The notes: generated by a model from the sequence alone, not told the origin. A stretch of DNA of 7,226 bases from Scleromatobacter sp045810265 (GCA_045810265.1 JBJMWF010000175.1:1-7226), one strand, 5' to 3'. Positions 1 through 6,931 are shown, counted from the stretch's first letter. Numbers and translations: made by a program.

Positions 1-2981
1 ACGGCTGGGCGCTGTCGCGCTTCTCCGGCGCGTGGGTGGGCTTCAAGGCGCTCTCCGAAGTCGTCGAGTCGGGCATGACGGTCGATCTGGACGCGGTGCC
101 GCTGGACTTCACGCAGCCGGTGGACTTCAGGCCCTCGCAGGACCTGCACGTGCGTGCGGTGGACCTGCCCTCGCTGGTGCTCGAATCGCGCCTGGCCGAG
201 AAGCTGGCCGCGGTGCGTGCCTTCGCCAAGGTCAACTCGGTCGACAAGCACATCGTGGCGAGCCCCAACGCGACGCTTGGCATCGTGACCGTGGGCAAGG
301 CGCACTTCGATTTCCTCGAGGTGCTGCGCCGCCTCGAGCTCGACCCCAACGCGCTGGCCGCGGCCGGCGTGCGCATCTACAAGGTCGGCCTGGTGTTCCC
401 GCTCGAGCCCACGCGCATGGCGGAATTCGCGCAAGGTCTCGAAGAGATCCTGGTGATCGAGGAGAAGGCGCCGGTCGTCGAGCGCCAGCTCAAGGAACTG
501 CTGTACGGCCTGCCCGACCTGCAGCGCCCGCGCATCGCCGGCAAGACCACGCCCGACGGCGCGCCGCTGCTGTCGTCGCTGGGCGAGCTGCGGCCGTCAC
601 GCATCATGGAGGTGGTGGCCGGCTGGTTGGCGCGCCTGAATCCGGCGCTCGATCGCACGCACCTGGTCACCGACTTCACGATGCCCTGCCTGCTGCACAA
701 TGAGGCCGACGCCACCAAGCGCCAGCCCTACTTCTGCTCGGGCTGCCCGCACAACACGTCCACGAAGGTGCCCGAGGGCTCGCGCGCGCTGGCCGGCATC
801 GGCTGCCACTTCATGGCCAGCTGGATGGAACGCGAGACCAGCGGCCTGATCCAGATGGGTGCCGAGGGCGTCGACTGGGCCGCGCACTCGCGCTTCACCA
901 ACGAGAAGCACGTGTTCCAGAACCTGGGCGACGGCACCTACTACCACTCGGGGTATCTGGCGATCCGCCAGGCGATCGCGGCCAAGGCGACGATCACCTA
1001 CAAGATCCTCTACAACGACGCGGTCGCGATGACCGGTGGCCAGCCGGTGGACGGGTCGCTGTCGGTGCCCGAGATCGCGCGCCAGGTCGAGGCCGAGGGC
1101 GCCAAGCGCGTGGTGATCGTCAGCGACGACATCACGCCGCACCGCGAGCACGCCAACCTGTTCCCGGCCGGCACCACCTTCCATCCGCGCGAGGAGCTCG
1201 ACGCGGTGCAACGCGAGCTGCGCGAGGTCGAGGGTGTCACCATCCTCATCTACGACCAGACCTGCGCCGCCGAAAAGCGCCGCCGGCGCAAGAAGCAGGA
1301 ATATCCGGATCCGCCGCAGCGCGTCTTCATCAACGAGGCCGTGTGCGAGGGCTGCGGCGACTGCGGCCAGGCGTCCAACTGCCTCAGCGTGATTCCGGTC
1401 GAGACCGACTGGGGGCGCAAGCGCCATATCGAGCAGAGCTCCTGCAACAAGGACTATTCCTGCCTCAACGGCTTCTGCCCGAGCTTCGTCACGGTGACCG
1501 GCGCAACGCTCAAGAAGCGCGTCGGCGCCGGCTTCGACGCCACGCGCCTGGCCGCCGAGATCGACAAGATCGGCCACCCCGCGCGGTGGCAGTGGACCGG
1601 CCCGTTCGACATGCTCGTGACCGGCGTCGGTGGCACCGGCGTCGTCACGGTGGGTGCATTGATCACGATGGCCGCCCACCTCGAAGGCAAGCAGGCCTCG
1701 GTGCTGGACTTCATGGGCTTCGCGCAGAAGGGCGGCGCGGTGCTGTCGTTCGTGCGCGTGGCGCCGACCGCCGACCAGCTCAACCAGGTGCGCATCGACA
1801 CGCAGCAGGCCGATGTGCTGCTGGCGTGCGACATGGTGGTGGGCGCCTCCGACGACGCGCTGGCCACGGTCAAGAACGGGCGCACCGCGATCCTCGCGAA
1901 CACGCACGAGATTGCCACCGCCGCCTTCGTGCGCAACCCCGACGCCACGATGCATGCCCCTGCGCTGATCGACAAGCTGCGCCACGCGGCCGGCGCCGAC
2001 CGCGTGCAGCTGGTCGACGCGCAGGCCCTCGCGCAGGAGCTGATGGGCGACACGATGCCGTCCAACATCATCATGCTGGGCGCGTGCTGGCAGCGCGGCC
2101 TGGTGCCCGTCTCGCACGCCGCGCTGATGCGGGCGATCGAGCTGAACAGCGTGGCGGTCGACAACAACAAGACGGCCTTCGCCATCGGCCGCCTGGCCGT
2201 CACCGACCCGAGCGCGTTCAAGCGGATCATGGGCGTCGACCAGCCGGCGCAGGACACCTCAGCCGCGCTGTCGCTGTTCGGCCCGGGCGGCCTCGTCGAG
2301 CGCCGCGTCGAGTTCCTCACCGCCTACCAGGACGCCGCGCTGGCCGCGCGCTTCCGGTCGCTGGTCGAGGCGGTGCACGCGCGCGAACAGGCGCTGGGCA
2401 CGGCCGGCGCGCCGCTGACCACCATCGTCGCGCAGCAGTTCTCGCGGCTGCTCGCGATCAAGGACGAATACGAGGTGGCACGCCTGTACACCGACGGCAG
2501 CTTCGAGCGCTCGCTGGCCGCGCAGTTCGATTCGATCGGCAAGCTGGAATTCCACATGGCCCCGCCGCTGCTCGCGCGCCCGGGCCCGAACGGCCGCCCG
2601 AAGAAGATGCGCATCGGCCCCTGGCTGATGCCCACGCTGCGCGTGCTGGCCAAGTTCAGGCGCCTGCGCGGCACCTGGGCCGACCCGTTCGGCCACACCG
2701 AGGAACGCAAGCTCGAACGCCAGCTCGCCGACGACTACGAGGCGATGCTGCGCACCGAGATCCTGCCGCTGCTCGATGCCGACAAGCACGTGCTGGCCCA
2801 GCAGATCGCCCGCGTGCCCGAACGCATCCGCGGCTACGGCCACGTCAAGCTGGGCAACCTGGCGACGGGCCGCGCGCAGTGGCGGGTGCTGCTGGACAAG
2901 TGGCACGGCCGCGGCGGCGATGCGGCGACCAAGCCGGGGCCGGCGGAGCGCGGGCGAGTGATCCCGATCAGCGTGGCATGA
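1..2981 (+). CDS. Indolepyruvate ferredoxin oxidoreductase, fused single-chain type (5'-truncated by window edge)
   Basis: Cytoplasmic enzyme that oxidatively decarboxylates aryl-pyruvates such as indolepyruvate to acyl-CoA using thiamine diphosphate and Fe-S clusters, passing electrons to ferredoxin. The reading frame is open from base 3, so the start is outside the window; 992 codons are visible. Family members run to nearly 1200 residues, so roughly 200 are missing. The first visible residues (GWALSRFSGAWVGFKAL) fall in the N-terminal pyruvate-oxidoreductase-like region. Next is the thiamine-diphosphate domain: CSGCPHN at 735-755, GIGCH with Cys at 804, and the cofactor/Mg motif NDAVAMTGGQPVDG at 1014-1055. 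A basic stretch EKRRRRKK (1272-1295) leads to a cysteine-rich segment with Cys codons at 1344, 1353, 1362, 1380, 1443, 1461 and 1476. The gamma-type domain opens with the glycine-rich VTGVGGTGVV (1617-1646). The last 230 or so residues match the C-terminal domain found only in the fused bacterial form. No frameshift is seen. Substrate specificity cannot be read from sequence. Confidence 0.95.
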   Translation, partial: GWALSRFSGAWVGFKALSEVVESGMTVDLDAVPLDFTQPVDFRPSQDLHVRAVDLPSLVLESRLAEKLAAVRAFAKVNSVDKHIVASPNATLGIVTVGKAHFDFLEVLRRLELDPNALAAAGVRIYKVGLVFPLEPTRMAEFAQGLEEILVIEEKAPVVERQLKELLYGLPDLQRPRIAGKTTPDGAPLLSSLGELRPSRIMEVVAGWLARLNPALDRTHLVTDFTMPCLLHNEADATKRQPYFCSGCPHNTSTKVPEGSRALAGIGCHFMASWMERETSGLIQMGAEGVDWAAHSRFTNEKHVFQNLGDGTYYHSGYLAIRQAIAAKATITYKILYNDAVAMTGGQPVDGSLSVPEIARQVEAEGAKRVVIVSDDITPHREHANLFPAGTTFHPREELDAVQRELREVEGVTILIYDQTCAAEKRRRRKKQEYPDPPQRVFINEAVCEGCGDCGQASNCLSVIPVETDWGRKRHIEQSSCNKDYSCLNGFCPSFVTVTGATLKKRVGAGFDATRLAAEIDKIGHPARWQWTGPFDMLVTGVGGTGVVTVGALITMAAHLEGKQASVLDFMGFAQKGGAVLSFVRVAPTADQLNQVRIDTQQADVLLACDMVVGASDDALATVKNGRTAILANTHEIATAAFVRNPDATMHAPALIDKLRHAAGADRVQLVDAQALAQELMGDTMPSNIIMLGACWQRGLVPVSHAALMRAIELNSVAVDNNKTAFAIGRLAVTDPSAFKRIMGVDQPAQDTSAALSLFGPGGLVERRVEFLTAYQDAALAARFRSLVEAVHAREQALGTAGAPLTTIVAQQFSRLLAIKDEYEVARLYTDGSFERSLAAQFDSIGKLEFHMAPPLLARPGPNGRPKKMRIGPWLMPTLRVLAKFRRLRGTWADPFGHTEERKLERQLADDYEAMLRTEILPLLDADKHVLAQQIARVPERIRGYGHVKLGNLATGRAQWRVLLDKWHGRGGDAATKPGPAERGRVIPISVA

Positions 2982-3088
2982 GCGTACGCCCGGCCGCCCG
3001 AAGGGAGCTCGCCACCGGAGCCGTCAGGCGGAGGGTAGCCGGATGAGACGGACGACGGGATAGCGGATCCGAACGACGGCGCGGCGCC

Positions 3089-3117
3089 TTGCCGCCGTGG
3101 CGTCGCGTCCGCAGAAT
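3089..3117 (+). promoter_or_regulatory. Candidate sigma-70 promoter for the SGNH hydrolase gene
   Basis: A -35-like TTGCCG (3089-3094) and a -10-like CAGAAT (3112-3117) are separated by exactly 17 bases; each matches four of six consensus positions. Transcription would begin near 3124, about 27 bases before the chosen ATG. This would put the in-frame GTG at 3097 inside the promoter and so argues for the ATG at 3151. Such matches also arise by chance, so the call is tentative. Confidence 0.3.
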
Positions 3118-3150
3118 TTGCGACTCCCACCCTCTTCCGATGAGCCGCGA

Positions 3151-3831
3151 ATGACACCGCCGTCCAACGCTTCGTTCCTGCGCTGCGCCCTGCTGGCCGC
3201 CACCCTCGCCGTTGCCTCGACGTCCGCGTCGAGTGCGCCTGCCAAGCCGGTGCGCATCCAGCTGTTCGGCGATTCGACGCAGTGGGGCTACGACGGCAAG
3301 ACGGAGCGGCCGGTGCCGCAGCCTCCGGCGGCGCTGCTGCAGTCGGCGATGGATGCCCGCTTCGGCGCCGGCGCGGTGATCGTCACCGAGCGCGCCGTTC
3401 CGGGCACGACCTGCGGACAACTGCTGGCGGGGACCGACGGACGCAATCGGCCCTGGCCCCGTGAGGTCGACGCCGACATCATCGTCGTCAACCACGCGCT
3501 GAACGACAGCAACGAGCATGTGCCGCTGGCCACGTACGAACGGCAGCTGGCCGCCCTGCATCCCACGGTCTTCGAGACACCGAACGCGATCACCGTGGAC
3601 TGGCCGGCGCCGCCCTATGTGGCCACGATGCGCAAGGTGGCCGCACGACAGCACGCACCGGTCGCCGACGTCGACGCCTGGATGCGCGCGCGGCCGGACT
3701 GGAAGTCGCTGCTGTCGGACGACGGCCTGCACCCGACGCAGGCGGGCTACCGGGAGATCGTGCTCAAGGTGCTGATGCCGACGCTGGAGCCGCTGGTGGC
3801 CCGGGCGTTGAAGTCGAACGGAGCGCGCTGA
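3151..3831 (+). CDS. Exported SGNH/GDSL-family hydrolase
   Basis: A 226-residue serine hydrolase of the SGNH/GDSL superfamily, whose members cleave esters (lipid, acyl or acetyl groups on sugars). The four conserved blocks are visible: GDS with nucleophile Ser42 (FGDSTQWGY), block II Gly85 (AVPGTTC), block III Asn118 in HALND, and the block V pair Asp191/His194 in DGLHPTQAGY. The start is ATG at 3151 because it gives a clean signal peptide: hydrophobic residues 9-22 (FLRCALLAATLAVA), then an Ala/Ser-rich cleavage region around residues 24-31. The alternative GTG at 3097 would put polar residues ahead of that signal. The ribosome-binding site is weak, and a four-codon ORF (3140-3154) overlaps the start. 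The mature protein is little more than the catalytic domain, with no membrane anchor or carbohydrate-binding module, so a soluble periplasmic or secreted esterase is likely. It is separated by 169 bases from the upstream oxidoreductase and converges on the kinase gene downstream. Substrate unknown. Confidence 0.88.
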   Translation: MTPPSNASFLRCALLAATLAVASTSASSAPAKPVRIQLFGDSTQWGYDGKTERPVPQPPAALLQSAMDARFGAGAVIVTERAVPGTTCGQLLAGTDGRNRPWPREVDADIIVVNHALNDSNEHVPLATYERQLAALHPTVFETPNAITVDWPAPPYVATMRKVAARQHAPVADVDAWMRARPDWKSLLSDDGLHPTQAGYREIVLKVLMPTLEPLVARALKSNGAR

Positions 3832-3865
3832 AGGCCGAAGATCCGCGCGCCGAACCGCAGCCGGA

Positions 3866-3948
3866 GGGGTCTGGCATCTCCTCGAATCGCACTGTCGCAC
3901 CGCCGACGGCTGATCCGCTGGCCGCGATTCGAGGCAATGCCAGACCCC
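3866..3948. repeat. Left hairpin unit of the compound repeat (arms 1 and 2)
   Basis: The 25-base arms at 3866-3890 and 3924-3948 are complementary at 23 of 25 positions and enclose a 33-base loop. The two mismatches are adjacent (CT opposite CA) and separate a core stem of 12 pairs from a distal stem of 11 perfect pairs (CCTCGAATCGC with GCGATTCGAGG). Confidence 0.8.
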
Positions 3949-3964
3949 GGACTCGCTCGCGATC

Positions 3965-4046
3965 GGGGTCTGGCATTGCCTTCATCCGCGATGCCCGTCG
4001 GCTCTTTGATTGGCGCTTCGGCGCGGATGAAGGAGATGCCAGCCCC
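3965..4046. repeat. Right hairpin unit of the compound repeat (arms 3 and 4)
   Basis: Arms at 3965-3990 and 4022-4046 pair with a 31-base loop. They have a perfect 12-pair distal stem (CCTTCATCCGCG with CGCGGATGAAGG), a two-base mismatch at the same position as in the left unit, and a core stem with one unpaired base because arm 4 reads AGCCCC where arm 2 reads AGACCCC. The distal stem differs in sequence from the left unit but is equally complementary. Confidence 0.8.
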
Positions 4047-4062
4047 CTCGGCCCCCATGCGC

Positions 4063-4716
4063 TCAGGCGTCGTCCCAACGAAAGACGAACGACGCCCGCG
4101 CCCGCGACGCCTCGATCAGCCGCGCATTCGGCTCGTCGGTGCTTGCCACCCACGAGGCCGCATCCTCGGCGCTGCGGCCGAATTGCTGGTGTCGCTGGGT
4201 CAGGCGATCGACGCGCAGGGAATCGTCCACATCGACGTACCAGATCTCGTCGAGCAGATCCTTGACCTGCGCCCACGGGCCTTCGTCGAGCAGCAGGTAA
4301 TTGCCCTCGGTGATGACCAGCTGCGTGCGCGCATGGACGGGAATCGCGTTGGCGATCGGCTCTTCGATCTCGCGCCGGAACTCGGGCGCATAGACGATTT
4401 CGTCGTCAGCTTGCACTAGCAGGCGACGCAGCAGTGCGACGTAGCCCGCGGAGTCGAAGGTGTCGGGCGCGCCCTTGCGCGCACGCCGGCCCAGGCGCTC
4501 GAGTTCGATGTTGGCCAGGTGAAAGCCGTCCATCGGCACCACCTGGGCGACGGCCGCGAACTCCGCCTGCAGCGCCGCGGCCAGCGTCGACTTGCCGGCG
4601 CCCGGCGGGCCGACCAGCCCCAGCAGCGCGCGGCCGCTGCGCTGGATCAGCTCGCGCGCGCGAATGCGGGCGCTCGCAGGGAGTTCGGGCAAGGCGGGAA
4701 GTGCGGATTCGCTCAT
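4063..4716 (-). CDS. P-loop nucleoside/nucleotide kinase family protein (uridine kinase / FrcK-like)
   Basis: A 217-residue cytoplasmic kinase of the P-loop NTPase fold, in the group that includes uridine kinase, bacterial-type pantothenate kinase and the FrcK-like proteins. Walker A is GPPGAGKST at residues 36-44. It is followed by PMDGFH (61-66), the usual acidic substrate-side motif of this group, then RKGAPDTFD (80-88) and YAPEFRREIEEP (109-120), which resemble the substrate-contact segment of these kinases. ITEGNYLLLD (135-144) is the strand carrying the Walker B-like position, and the arginine-rich stretch around RVDRLTQRH (168-176) is a probable lid. The phosphate acceptor (nucleoside, sugar or pantothenate) cannot be told from sequence. 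The ATG lies 13 bases after the stop of the upstream M13 peptidase gene with only a poor Shine-Dalgarno (GGGG directly against the ATG), so translation may depend on coupling to that gene. No export signal. Complete, with no damage seen. Confidence 0.85.
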   Translation of the reverse strand: MSESALPALPELPASARIRARELIQRSGRALLGLVGPPGAGKSTLAAALQAEFAAVAQVVPMDGFHLANIELERLGRRARKGAPDTFDSAGYVALLRRLLVQADDEIVYAPEFRREIEEPIANAIPVHARTQLVITEGNYLLLDEGPWAQVKDLLDEIWYVDVDDSLRVDRLTQRHQQFGRSAEDAASWVASTDEPNARLIEASRARASFVFRWDDA

Positions 4717-4729
4717 CCCCGCATCGTAC

Positions 4730-6817
4730 TCACCAGAGGCGCAAGCGGTCCGCGGGGGCTTTCCACATCCTGTCGCCCGGCTTGGTGTGGAACGCGTCGT
4801 GGTACGCGTCGGCGTTGATGGTCGCGCCGTCCGCGCGGAACTGGCCCGGCGAGTGCGGATCGATCGTCAGCAGCTGCAGCGCCCGTTCATCCCGCACCTT
4901 GGAGCGCCACACCTGCGCGAAGCCGTAGATGAAGCGCTGTTCGCCCGTGAGGCCGTCGATCACCGGCGCCGGCTTGCCGTTCAGCGACAGCTTCCAGGCC
5001 TTGTAGGCGATCTGCAGGCCCGACAGGTCGGCGATGTTCTCGCCCAGCGTCAGCTTGCCGTTCAGGTGCTGGCCCGGGATCGGCGAGTAGGCCTCGTATT
5101 GCGCCACCAGGCGGCTGGTGACGGCCTCGAAGGCCTTGCGATCCTCGTCCGTCCACCAGTTGCGCAGGCGGCCGTCGCCATCGAGCTGGCTGCCCTTGTC
5201 GTCGAAGCCGTGGCTGATCTCGTGGCCGATCACCGCGCCGATGGCGCCGTAGTTGACCGCGTCGTCGGCCGCCACGTTGAAGAACGGCGGCTGCAGGATG
5301 GCGGCGGGGAAGACGATCTCGTTCTTGTTGCCGCTGTAGTACGCGTTGATCGTCTGCGGCGTCATGCCCCACTCGCCGCGGTCGACCTTGCCGCCGGTGC
5401 GCACGATCTCGCGGTGGTAGTCGAACGCATCGGCGCGATCCGCGTTGCCCAATGCGTCGCCCGGGCGCACGACCAGCGCCGAGTAGTCGCGCCAGACATC
5501 GGGATAGCCGATCTTGACGCCGTACTTGGACAGCTTCAGGTGCGCCTCCTTCTTGGTCGCCGGCGACATCCATGTCAGGCCGTCGATCGACGTCGAATAG
5601 GTCTTGAGCAGGTTGGCCACGAGCGCCTGCATGCGCGCGCGGTACGCGGGCGGGAAATACTTGCCAACATAGAGCTGGCCGACCGCTTCGCCCAGCGCCC
5701 CGTTGGTGCGCGCGACGGCCAGTTGCCAGCGCGGCTGCTGCTGCTTGACGCCGGCGATGGCGACGTCGTGGAACTGGTAGCTGGCCTCGCGGAAGGCCGC
5801 GGGCAGCATCATCGCGGCCTCGTCCAGGCGACAGGCCTTCAGGTACAGCTTCCAGGTGTCCAGCGGCTCCGACTTCACCAGCCCGGCCAGCGCCGTCACG
5901 TAGTCCGGCTGGCGTACCACGATGATCTTGCCGGGTCGCAGTTGCGATTGCGCCTCGAACGTCGGCCAGTCGAAGCCGGGCGCCAGCGCCTCGAGCTGGG
6001 CCGGCGTCTTGGGGTTGTGGGCCAGCTTCGGGTCGCGCATCTTGTCGCGCGGCCATTGCACGGTGGCGATCTTCGTCTCGAGGGCGAGCACCGCGGCGGC
6101 GTGCGCGGCGCCATCGGTGTCGCCGGACAGCGTGAACAGCTTCGTCAGGTAGTCCGAATAGGCCGCGCGCGCCTTGGCGAAGCGTTCGTCGGCCTTGAGG
6201 TAGTAGTCGCGGTCGGGCAGGCCCAGGCCGCCCTGGTGCAGGTCGGCGATGTAGACGCCGGGGTCGTCCAGATCGGGATTGGAGCCGACGGCCAGCGGCG
6301 TGCGCACGACGCCTTGCCAGTGGCCCATCAGGCCGACCAGCATCCCGGTGTCCTTGACGCTGTCGACGTCCTTGAGCGAGGCGGTGACCGGAGCCAGGCC
6401 GGCCTTGTCGATCGCGGCCTCGTCGAGGTAGCTGTGGAAGAAGTCATTGACCTTCTGCGCGTTGCTGCCGTCCGCCGGATGCGTGGCGTCCAGCGCCTCG
6501 ATCAGCCCGCGCACCTCGTGGTCGGTGCGATCGCGCAGCTCGTAGAACGCGCCCCAGGCCGACTTGTCGGCCGGGATCTCGGTGTTCTTGACCCAGGTGC
6601 CGTTGGTGGCCAGGTACAGGTCGTCCTGCGGGCGCACGGACGGGTCCATGCCGTAGCGATCGACACCCGAGCCCAGTTCCTGGGTCGCGGTGGTCGTCGC
6701 GGTGGTGGTGGTCTCGACCGTCTTGGTCGTGGTGCCGGCTGTCTGCGCGTGGACGGAGGTCAAAGCCAGCAGCGCGGCGGCCGCAAGGGTCGCGCGGCGG
6801 AGGTTCGGATGGATCAT
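4730..6817 (-). CDS. Exported M13-family zinc metallopeptidase (neprilysin/PepO-like)
   Basis: A 695-residue zinc endopeptidase of the M13 family, predicted to cut peptides in the periplasm or outside the cell. A signal peptide covers residues 1-24 (MIHPNLRR, hydrophobic ATLAAAALLALTS, cleavage after VHA). It is followed by a Thr-rich linker (29-46) and the all-helical N-terminal M13 domain, starting near MDPSVRPQDDLYLATNGTW. The catalytic domain has the substrate-binding NAYY motif (491-494), the zinc site HEISH (532-536) with catalytic Glu533, the third zinc ligand Glu593 and Asp597 in GENIADLSG, and the C-terminal His655 and Arg661 (PHSPGQFR), spaced as neprilysin His711/Arg717. All catalytic positions are intact. 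The protein has a single cysteine (329), and the terminal CxxW-type cysteine of neprilysin is replaced (RLRLW), so no disulfides form. AAGG sits 7 bases before the ATG. It lies 114 bases downstream of a paralogue and 13 bases ahead of the kinase gene. Its natural substrate is unknown. Confidence 0.95.
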   Translation of the reverse strand: MIHPNLRRATLAAAALLALTSVHAQTAGTTTKTVETTTTATTTATQELGSGVDRYGMDPSVRPQDDLYLATNGTWVKNTEIPADKSAWGAFYELRDRTDHEVRGLIEALDATHPADGSNAQKVNDFFHSYLDEAAIDKAGLAPVTASLKDVDSVKDTGMLVGLMGHWQGVVRTPLAVGSNPDLDDPGVYIADLHQGGLGLPDRDYYLKADERFAKARAAYSDYLTKLFTLSGDTDGAAHAAAVLALETKIATVQWPRDKMRDPKLAHNPKTPAQLEALAPGFDWPTFEAQSQLRPGKIIVVRQPDYVTALAGLVKSEPLDTWKLYLKACRLDEAAMMLPAAFREASYQFHDVAIAGVKQQQPRWQLAVARTNGALGEAVGQLYVGKYFPPAYRARMQALVANLLKTYSTSIDGLTWMSPATKKEAHLKLSKYGVKIGYPDVWRDYSALVVRPGDALGNADRADAFDYHREIVRTGGKVDRGEWGMTPQTINAYYSGNKNEIVFPAAILQPPFFNVAADDAVNYGAIGAVIGHEISHGFDDKGSQLDGDGRLRNWWTDEDRKAFEAVTSRLVAQYEAYSPIPGQHLNGKLTLGENIADLSGLQIAYKAWKLSLNGKPAPVIDGLTGEQRFIYGFAQVWRSKVRDERALQLLTIDPHSPGQFRADGATINADAYHDAFHTKPGDRMWKAPADRLRLW

Positions 6818-6823
6818 GAAAGT

Positions 6824-6828
6824 GCCTT
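6824..6828 (-). promoter_or_regulatory. Ribosome-binding site of the complete M13 peptidase gene
   Basis: On the minus strand the sequence CAAGGCACTTTC precedes the ATG at 6817. The AAGG core sits 7 bases upstream of the start, a usual spacing, and supports this start, which also gives a textbook signal peptide. Confidence 0.5.
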
Positions 6829-6852
6829 GTTGGTCAACGAAGGAAGTCAGTG

Positions 6853-6890
6853 CGGAATGAGAAAGGGCCGCGCATTCGGCGCAGCCCCTT
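6853..6890 (-). terminator. Probable Rho-independent terminator after the upstream M13 gene
   Basis: Read on the minus strand, AAGGGGCTGCGC pairs with GCGCGGCCCTT around a CGAAT loop: 11 pairs including one G-T, with one bulged G. It is followed by a short T-rich tail (TTTCTCATT). It begins about 40 bases past the stop of the upstream M13 paralogue and ends about 35 bases before the ATG of the next gene. The tail is only moderately T-rich, so termination may be partial and let some transcription into the second peptidase gene. Confidence 0.6.
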
Positions 6891-6931
6891 GGAAGATCAT
6901 GCGGGTTTCAAGGAGAACGTCTCCAGCGTGC

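Larger units (their letters stand above)
3865..4048. repeat. Compound four-arm inverted-repeat element between convergent genes
   Basis: Four copies of a roughly 25-base arm, alternating in orientation, fill the gap between the hydrolase and kinase genes: arm 1 at 3866-3890 (forward), arm 2 at 3924-3948 (reverse), arm 3 at 3965-3990 (forward) and arm 4 at 4022-4046 (reverse). The shared core is GGGGTCTGGCAT, seen as ATGCCAGACCCC in the reverse arms; arm 4 lacks one base of it. Neighbouring arms 1/2 and 3/4 form two side-by-side hairpins. Alternatively, arms 2/3 pair perfectly over 16 bases and arms 1/4 pair over 17 of 18 bases around them. No T-run follows on either strand, so it is not a classic intrinsic terminator. 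It resembles REP/BIME-type intergenic repeats and could still block read-through between the converging genes. Whether it recurs in this genome cannot be seen here. Confidence 0.85.

Noticed and set aside
597..2117. Long open frame on the minus strand (506 codons) inside the oxidoreductase gene
   Set aside because: It lies opposite a clearly conserved gene, has skewed low-information composition rich in Ala, Arg, His and Val, and shows no recognisable domain; typical antisense artefact of GC-rich DNA.
1343..3046. Second plus-strand open frame (567 codons) overlapping the oxidoreductase
   Set aside because: It is Arg/Ala-rich out-of-frame translation of the conserved gene, with no motif of its own.
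2982..3096. Terminator for the oxidoreductase gene, including the GC-rich ACGGCG/CGCCGT inverted repeat near 3074-3098
   Set aside because: The stem is only six pairs and no T-run follows; no other convincing hairpin was found in this gap.
3097..3150. Upstream GTG start for the SGNH hydrolase
   Set aside because: It would add 18 polar residues before the signal peptide, lacks a Shine-Dalgarno, and falls within the candidate promoter.
3866..4046. Regularly spaced 25-base repeats that might suggest a CRISPR array
   Set aside because: The copies alternate in orientation, spacers are 33, 16 and 31 bases, and spacer-like segments belong to hairpin loops; there are no cas genes.
3747..4058. Minus-strand open frame running through the four-arm repeat
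   Set aside because: It reads from the repeat into the 3' end of the hydrolase, with no homology-like motif or ribosome-binding site; the DNA there is explained by the repeat structure.
6912..6924. Small palindrome GGAGA-ACG-TCTCC just after the upstream M13 stop
   Set aside because: Five base pairs is too short to call an operator or terminator; chance is a sufficient explanation.
6818..6931. Promoter for the complete M13 gene in the gap between the paralogues
   Set aside because: TTGAAA and TTGACC occur on the minus strand but neither has a -10-like partner at a proper distance, and the second is too close to the start codon.
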